Below, piece after piece: positions 1-4,173 of a stretch of 5,789 bases of DNA. The position numbers were made by a program, and so were the translations under genes. Under the pieces are notes generated by a model that did not search any database, had not been told where the DNA came from, and saw nothing but the letters and a program-made list of their open reading frames with translations. Each line of letters begins with the position of its first letter. Position 1 is the first letter of the stretch. Origin of the DNA: Alphaproteobacteria bacterium (GTDB lineage Bacteria > Pseudomonadota > Alphaproteobacteria > Micavibrionales > Micavibrionaceae); contig JAESUK010000010.1 in assembly GCA_016763095.1 (NCBI GenBank), forward strand, positions 1-5,789, read 5' to 3'.

Positions 1-1510
1 AATGTCCAATTTTAGCAATTGCCGAGGATTGGGTTATCACGCTGAAATCATCCTTATTCTGTGTGTCAAACTTTTGGTTTGCTTCGCGGCTCACATCAAG
101 ATCAGCCTTAAATCCAGCCGCAGAAACCAATGCCTGAACAGCTTTTGCAACGGCAGAATACTTTTCAATGTAATCTTGGATTGCACTATTGGGTTGTCCT
201 TTTGGTGCGTCAAGGGCTCTTACATAATCTTCTGAATATACAGCGCGACTTTTATCCTCATACAGATCGAAGTCTAAAACATTACGTGTAATACCAAATG
301 CATTTATAGAGGGCTTATTTGCACGCCCGTCTAAAGGTCTTAGTTGATAAGACACAATATCTTGAACTTCTATCCCTTGATTGCCGAGACCTTTACGCTC
401 TGCAGATACCTTCAACTTCTCATAGAACTCTTTGATCGACATCCCCTTTAAAAGATGGGCAAGCTCAACACCAGGTTGAGGTCTATATGGATTTATTAAC
501 TCTTGATAACCATCAAACTCTGGACCAGAAAGTAAGTCTTCTAAAACGGCTAACCCTCTATCTTCAGAAAGAATATAAGCATTCTTCATATCAACCCCAA
601 AGCGGGCAAGATTCTTTTTAAGATCGCCTATATCTACAGCTTGAATGGCATCGGCAGCGTGATTCAATTTCTCTGCGTTATTTCCAGAATATGTATGTGA
701 CACTTCCTCTGCCTCTTTCGCACGAACGCCTGAGAGACCAAATGGAATAACAGTTGCCTTTACGCCGATCAGATCAAAAATCGCGCGCAACTCATGGATT
801 TTTTTATTGTTCGAGGTATTAAACAATATGACCGCCCCTTCGGGAGCGCTTTCCTCTGGCTTATCTGGAATATTCGACAAGCTTTTTTCAATTTTTGTCT
901 TTAGCTGGTCATCAGATGTTGTGATGTGGACACCATTTTCTGTTATCAATTTTAGTTCATCTGGTGTGAATGCTTTGTTCAGATAGCTTGTCCACAAGCC
1001 CTCTGAATTATCAATATAGATGGGTCTTTTGACTTCAACAGGTCTTTTTGTTTCTTGAATATTGGCATGTTCTTCTGCATTTTCAAGACGGTACAAGAGT
1101 GTATCATGCATCTGAGACAACACACGGATATCACCCAAAGCAGGCACAATAATTGGTTTATGGTCTGGCCACTTATCATGCTGACGAAGCCCTGCGAGAT
1201 AAAATCCTTTTTGAGAGTCGAGAAGTTCTGCATATTTTTCATGCTGTTCGCTCATTCTAAACGAAATAGCATGTAAGGAGGTATCACCTTTAAATTTAGA
1301 TATTTTTTCTAAAGACAATGTTGGGTGCTCATGATCTTGCAAGAGATTGAAGAAACATTCAGGTTCTTCTGTGATCATATCTTTTTGATACATTGTGTGG
1401 ACGGTATTATATAACCAGTCATGTTGGCGGTCATCCGTATCTAACGAAACTTTACCGCCCTCTAGAATCGTTTCTATATTTTTTGTAAGCCAGTCACTTG
1501 TGTGGGACAT
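1..1510 (-). CDS. Large divergent Ham1/RdgB-like (ITPase-fold) protein, partial, C-terminus outside the window
   Basis: The frame is open for 503 codons and runs off the left edge. The start is well fixed: ATG at 1508-1510 has AGGA seven bases upstream and an in-frame TAG two codons before it. Residues from about 226 onward look like the Ham1/RdgB/ITPA family, which hydrolyses non-canonical purine NTPs such as ITP and XTP in the cytoplasm. Visible matches are a strand followed by T-S-N-N-K-K (232-237, family pattern [ST]xNxxK) and HELRAIF; E-E near 268-269 followed by an N-x-x-K-L...AA helix (277-286); and SEDRGLAVL (315-323), whose D317 aligns with the general base Asp69 of E. coli RdgB. A later strand pair lies near 383-414. 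RdgB is about 200 residues, whereas this protein exceeds 500, with about 220 unassigned N-terminal residues and insertions around 291-310 and 331-358. The family FGYDP and SHR motifs are not seen in the visible part. Family assignment is moderately sure; enzymatic activity is uncertain. No signal peptide or membrane segment is apparent. Confidence 0.85.
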   Translation of the reverse strand, partial: MSHTSDWLTKNIETILEGGKVSLDTDDRQHDWLYNTVHTMYQKDMITEEPECFFNLLQDHEHPTLSLEKISKFKGDTSLHAISFRMSEQHEKYAELLDSQKGFYLAGLRQHDKWPDHKPIIVPALGDIRVLSQMHDTLLYRLENAEEHANIQETKRPVEVKRPIYIDNSEGLWTSYLNKAFTPDELKLITENGVHITTSDDQLKTKIEKSLSNIPDKPEESAPEGAVILFNTSNNKKIHELRAIFDLIGVKATVIPFGLSGVRAKEAEEVSHTYSGNNAEKLNHAADAIQAVDIGDLKKNLARFGVDMKNAYILSEDRGLAVLEDLLSGPEFDGYQELINPYRPQPGVELAHLLKGMSIKEFYEKLKVSAERKGLGNQGIEVQDIVSYQLRPLDGRANKPSINAFGITRNVLDFDLYEDKSRAVYSEDYVRALDAPKGQPNSAIQDYIEKYSAVAKAVQALVSAAGFKADLDVSREANQKFDTQNKDDFSVITQSSAIAKIGH

Positions 1511-1515
1511 ATGCT

Positions 1516-1521
1516 ATTCCT
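1516..1521 (-). promoter_or_regulatory. Ribosome binding site of the Ham1-like gene
   Basis: On the minus strand the sequence reads AGGAAT, with AGGA seven bases before the ATG at 1510-1508. Together with the in-frame TAG immediately upstream of the start, it fixes the N-terminus at MSHTSDW. Confidence 0.7.
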
Positions 1522-1545
1522 ATTTTTATCTTTTAAGGTTGCCTT

Positions 1546-1574
1546 TTATTAGCTTTTTTTTGCCATCTTGTAAA
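1546..1574 (-). promoter_or_regulatory. Possible weak sigma70-type promoter for the Ham1-like gene
   Basis: Read on the minus strand, TTTACA (1574-1569) matches the -35 consensus TTGACA at five of six positions. The -10 is poor: either GCTAAT after a 15-base spacer (1553-1548) or TAATAA after 17 bases (1551-1546). It lies at a sensible distance upstream of the start codon, but the region is so AT-rich that chance matches are expected. Confidence 0.25.
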
Positions 1575-1589
1575 GTAAAATATGTAAAT

Positions 1590-1609
1590 AAATCTATTTT
1601 TTTAGATTT
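1590..1609. repeat. Short AT-rich inverted repeat, possible operator
   Basis: AAATCTA (1590-1596) and TAGATTT (1603-1609) form a perfect 7-bp inverted repeat around six T residues. It sits in the divergent intergenic region, about 80 bases upstream of the leftward start codon and 120 bases upstream of the rightward one. The two half-sites are 13 bp apart from start to start, so the 20-bp unit could bind a dimeric regulator. It may equally be chance in AT-rich DNA. It is too AT-rich to be a convincing terminator hairpin. Confidence 0.3.
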
Positions 1610-1671
1610 CTCTAATATTCTAGCAGTTATTTTCATAAACACACCCCTGTTGGGATGTTTTCTAGATATTC

Positions 1672-1680
1672 TGTGGATAA
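1672..1680 (-). promoter_or_regulatory. Perfect DnaA-box 9-mer (TTATCCACA on the minus strand)
   Basis: The plus strand reads TGTGGATAA, the exact complement of the high-affinity DnaA box TTATCCACA. It lies in the only sizeable intergenic gap, 51 bases upstream of the start of the secreted-protein gene and next to an AT-rich tract at about 1511-1620. No second box was seen in the gap, so it is more likely a lone regulatory or titration site, or a coincidence, than an origin. The match is certain; its function is inferred. Confidence 0.4.
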
Positions 1681-1730
1681 ACGACCTTCTACAGCTAACG
1701 TTTTATCTCTACGTTTTCTAAACTCCCTAT

Positions 1731-2552
1731 ATGAACAGATTCAAACTTATACCCTTTGTAACTTTCGCCTGCTTACTTACCCCTCACGTTCAAGCACAAC
1801 CGTTTGGGAAGAGTCACCCTGGCATGAATCATATTGTCATTAGCCCTCCCCCCGAAGCACCAACATCGGTTGAAAAACCTACAGCTCCACTAGAAACAAG
1901 CGATGTTCCCAGTGATACCGAAACAGAATCTGATATCAAAAAGACTGCTAAGAAGCCCATCATTCTGCTTAAACAAGGAGCAATACAAGCGTCCGTACCG
2001 AAGAAAGAAATTCCATATTTTGAAAAAGAAGAGAAGCTTAAAGAGTGGCCATATCTAAGAGAACTTCTAAGCAGTAACGCCCGCTTGCAATCTCTGGCCG
2101 TAAAGGACGTTGATAAACACCCTAATACAGCCTCCCCTATGGTTTTACTTTTGGTGGCAGACTATCACTCTAAGCATGGAGACAAAGAAAAAGCCGCACT
2201 TTACCTCTATGCTTCAAAGCTTCGCGCCCAATTTGACATGAAACGATGGCCCATTATTAATGAAAGTGGGCTCCGTGCCCGCCAAAAGTCTCATCCAGCG
2301 AAAGAGACTCTTATCCTTTCAAAGAGCATTTCATCAAACCTTGCTGGCTGGTACCTGTCCAAGGAATCACGGGCAATAAGGATCATGAAATTGTTGGAGC
2401 GATGGGAAAAAAGCACAGCATACACATATCGCCCTACCTATGAGATTCCGAGTTCGGTCAAAGAAAAAGAGTGGAAAGATATTCACGACAATCTCGTTAA
2501 AGCGTTCTTTGCGGAACAGCGTAATATAATAGCCCTCGTTCATCCAAAGTAG
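1731..2552 (+). CDS. Secreted protein with a TPR-like helical segment, family not recognised
   Basis: The 273-residue product begins with a signal peptide: positive MNRFK, a hydrophobic core to about residue 19, and a probable cleavage site after V-Q-A (residue 22). The mature protein is therefore expected in the periplasm or outside the cell. Residues about 38-72 are a Pro/Glu/Thr/Ser-rich low-complexity linker. The rest is mostly polar and helical. Residues 137-169 (…VADYHSKHGDKEKAALYLYA…) have the spacing of one TPR- or Sel1-type helical hairpin, with small residues and a G-D turn. Trp106, Trp173, Trp207 and Trp225 are scattered through the domain. No catalytic motif is visible. The start is forced: an in-frame TAA lies at 1719-1721 and no alternative start codon lies between it and the ATG. 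No Shine-Dalgarno sequence precedes the ATG. The gene is followed on the same strand by two more unassigned genes, the next after 91 bases. The secreted assignment is fairly sure; the function is unknown. Confidence 0.85.
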   Translation: MNRFKLIPFVTFACLLTPHVQAQPFGKSHPGMNHIVISPPPEAPTSVEKPTAPLETSDVPSDTETESDIKKTAKKPIILLKQGAIQASVPKKEIPYFEKEEKLKEWPYLRELLSSNARLQSLAVKDVDKHPNTASPMVLLLVADYHSKHGDKEKAALYLYASKLRAQFDMKRWPIINESGLRARQKSHPAKETLILSKSISSNLAGWYLSKESRAIRIMKLLERWEKSTAYTYRPTYEIPSSVKEKEWKDIHDNLVKAFFAEQRNIIALVHPK

Positions 2553-2603
2553 CCGACAACAAATTTTAGTTTGAATTTTATCTATTCTTAAAACTCTCTT
2601 TAC

Positions 2604-2628
2604 CTTGCCCCCCTATGATGGGGGCAAG
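2604..2628 (+). other. G/C-rich stem-loop directly upstream of a ribosome binding site
   Basis: CTTGCCCCC (2604-2612) pairs perfectly with GGGGGCAAG (2620-2628) around a 7-base loop, giving a 9-bp stem with six G-C pairs. It ends one base before the AAGGAG ribosome binding site of the 174-residue gene. No run of T follows the stem on the plus strand, and none precedes it in a way that would make a minus-strand terminator, so a classical intrinsic terminator is unlikely. It could be an RNA element that controls translation or mRNA stability, a weak attenuator between the secreted-protein gene and its neighbour, or a protein-binding palindrome. No convincing promoter was seen in the gap 2553-2643. 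Confidence 0.55.
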
Positions 2629-2629
2629 T

Positions 2630-2635
2630 AAGGAG
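2630..2635 (+). promoter_or_regulatory. Strong ribosome binding site AAGGAG
   Basis: AAGGAG lies eight bases before the ATG at 2644. It is the best Shine-Dalgarno match in the window, fixes the start of the 174-residue gene, and abuts the stem-loop that ends at 2628. Confidence 0.8.
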
Positions 2636-2643
2636 CACAACCA

Positions 2644-3168
2644 ATGACAATTGACCCAAAAACAATACAAGCCATTATCATAAAGATGCAGAAGCTTGAA
2701 GATTCAGTCAAAAAATGTGCTCCACATCCGGACAATCCGGGTCATAGAGGGTTTATCTACGCAAAAAGTGATCAACGTACATCAGGGAGCCGAGACAGTG
2801 TTTTCGGCGCCTTGGTGGCTGATCATATCTTGGGTGTAGGTTTGGGGGCTTTTTCAGAGGGCATCATTGGAGAACTTGATGCTGGACATTTTATTGATGC
2901 CGCCGATGAATTTTGGGTTGAAAGACAACAATCAAAAGAAAACAAAGCACAAGCAGTGCGCCTTTCTTTTCATGCCGCATGTTTAGGAAGTGAATACCAA
3001 GCAGGGGAAATGGCGTTTGACGCTGATTTACCAAAACGTGTTCAGCTTGAACGTATGTATATGCGTCTATCACGCAAGCTTGACCAAGCTGAGTTTGACT
3101 ATGATACATCCCTAGAACATAAGCTTGAAAATGAGCTTAAATGTGTAGAATATGATTACGCAGCGTAA
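2644..3168 (+). CDS. Hypothetical protein of 174 residues, family not recognised
   Basis: This is a well-supported gene: it has a near-ideal ribosome binding site and a long open frame that fits between its neighbours. The product is acidic with no signal peptide. Residues 1-25 look like an amphipathic helix. A small-residue-rich, partly hydrophobic stretch follows at 54-77 (GALVADHILGVGLGAFSEGI), which is too interrupted by charged and polar residues to call a membrane span with confidence. From about residue 82 to the end the protein is charged and probably helical, with many Glu, Lys and Gln residues, suggesting a helical bundle or short coiled coil. Cys25, Cys113 and Cys167 are too far apart to suggest a metal site. 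I recognise no catalytic motif. It may be co-transcribed with the 312-residue gene 66 bases downstream. Existence is likely; function is unknown. Confidence 0.8.
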   Translation: MTIDPKTIQAIIIKMQKLEDSVKKCAPHPDNPGHRGFIYAKSDQRTSGSRDSVFGALVADHILGVGLGAFSEGIIGELDAGHFIDAADEFWVERQQSKENKAQAVRLSFHAACLGSEYQAGEMAFDADLPKRVQLERMYMRLSRKLDQAEFDYDTSLEHKLENELKCVEYDYAA

Positions 3169-3177
3169 ATTCTAACT

Positions 3178-3183
3178 TATAAT
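3178..3183 (+). promoter_or_regulatory. Possible -10 element TATAAT ahead of the 312-residue gene
   Basis: A perfect TATAAT lies ten bases after the stop of the 174-residue gene and 51 bases before the next start codon. No good -35 hexamer sits 16-18 bases upstream, where the sequence reads ATTACG at the 17-base spacing, and there is no extended -10 TGn. It may give the downstream gene its own weak promoter, or be chance in AT-rich DNA. Confidence 0.25.
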
Positions 3184-3219
3184 TTACTCATATTTATTAT
3201 ATGATATCCTCTGCATAAC

Positions 3220-3224
3220 AAGGA
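3220..3224 (+). promoter_or_regulatory. Ribosome binding site of the 312-residue gene
   Basis: AAGGA ends ten bases before the ATG at 3235, a slightly long but acceptable spacing. It supports that start over later in-frame ATG codons. Confidence 0.6.
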
Positions 3225-3234
3225 TTTATCTTCA

Positions 3235-4173
3235 ATGGATTTCAATACAACTTTACTTAGAGAAAAGTTCATCATTCGTGATGTTCTTAACGCTGTCAGC
3301 GATGACTCTCTTGTCGCCTTAAGCAATAGAATTTCTGTAAACCTTACAGATGCACGGGGCATGACCGTAGAAACCATTGTTGTGCGTGCACAAAACATGC
3401 ATTTGTGTATCCGTATGGCGGGTAAAATCGTTCAAACATTTGAACAAAATGGTCCTGTTATGGTCCGTGAAATTCCCTATGATTGGGAAGAGACATGGGA
3501 ACAAATGATCAGTGAGCATGAGCGTAAGAACAACAAAGAAAAATGGATTTCCATCTATGCACAAGGAAAACGTCTTTTCAAATCTGGAAAGTATCACCCA
3601 TTTTTAGACCTTATTGAAAAATGTGATGCCGCAAACCCAGAAAATTATGATGCGTCTGTGCGCCTTGCTGAAGATGCTTTTGGGCAACTTGGCAAGGAAG
3701 TCGCTATTGATTATGAATCCAATATCGGGTTGGTTGTCTTTATTGAAAAAGGACATGGGCGGTGTGGAATTATTCTCCGTAACGCAGAAAGGAACTCTAC
3801 ATTCAACTTTAGATTAGAGCGTACAGCAGAACGAGTCGTCTCCCCTGTTCAATGCTTAAACGTCTGCGCTGCCTTTCTTGAAGGTATTCAGCTGGCCTTT
3901 CTTATTGGTGTTAACAATGAGAAACTTCGTCTAAACCTGATTTCAAGAAGTACAAAAGAATCCATTACGGCAACATCTGCGCGAAGACGCTTAGGAAGCC
4001 TCAACGCCGAAATTAAAACCTTTGAGAACACAATGCGTGTACATTACCGTCCAGAACGCCCTGAATTTGGCGAACTTGTCAGTGAGGCAGAACGTTTTGC
4101 CTATGAGCTTTTCAACACCCCTGCTGATAGCACGGATGATGAAGACGATGACGATACCGTATACGTGGATTAA
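3235..4173 (+). CDS. Hypothetical protein of 312 residues with acidic C-terminal tail, family not recognised
   Basis: This gene has its own ribosome binding site and fills the space up to aconitase. No signal peptide is seen, so a cytoplasmic product is expected. Residues about 1-70 look mixed alpha/beta. Residues 83-150 are charged and helical, including WEETWEQM and a helix at about 104-130. Residues 163-195 alternate in the manner of beta strands (IGLVVFIEKG, CGIILRN, FNFRLER). A hydrophobic helix follows at 205-226 (CLNVCAAFLEGIQLAFLIG). A basic segment follows at 238-252 (ending SARRRLGS), and a helix at 278-293. The protein ends in a disordered acidic tail at 298-312, with a run of Asp and Glu followed by TVYVD. 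The layout of two alpha/beta halves and an acidic tail could suit a chaperone-like or nucleic-acid-linked protein, but I see no motif that proves it. Its TAA stop overlaps the convergent aconitase stop. Existence is likely; function is unknown. Confidence 0.85.
   Translation: MDFNTTLLREKFIIRDVLNAVSDDSLVALSNRISVNLTDARGMTVETIVVRAQNMHLCIRMAGKIVQTFEQNGPVMVREIPYDWEETWEQMISEHERKNNKEKWISIYAQGKRLFKSGKYHPFLDLIEKCDAANPENYDASVRLAEDAFGQLGKEVAIDYESNIGLVVFIEKGHGRCGIILRNAERNSTFNFRLERTAERVVSPVQCLNVCAAFLEGIQLAFLIGVNNEKLRLNLISRSTKESITATSARRRLGSLNAEIKTFENTMRVHYRPERPEFGELVSEAERFAYELFNTPADSTDDEDDDDTVYVD

Noticed and set aside
988..996. Second DnaA-like box TTGTCCACA
   Set aside because: It has one mismatch to TTATCCACA and lies inside coding sequence about 680 bases from the intergenic box, so it does not form a cluster with it.
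979..1242. Minus-strand frame of 87 codons
   Set aside because: It lies wholly inside the 503-codon minus-strand frame in another reading phase and is a shadow.
1395..1721. Plus-strand frame of 108 codons overlapping the 5' end of the Ham1-like gene and the intergenic region
   Set aside because: It lies mostly antisense to a well-supported gene, is full of Phe/Leu/Ser from AT-rich DNA, and has no ribosome binding site.
1511..1730. Divergent intergenic region as a chromosomal origin
   Set aside because: Only one perfect DnaA box was found and the flanking genes are not typical origin neighbours; AT-richness alone is not enough.
1770..1772. Cys14 of the secreted protein as a lipoprotein attachment site
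   Set aside because: The preceding residues T-F-A do not fit a lipobox, and a normal signal-peptidase I site (VQA, residue 22) follows.
3319..3597. Minus-strand frame of 92 codons inside the 312-residue gene
   Set aside because: It is antisense to a gene with a good ribosome binding site and has no independent support.
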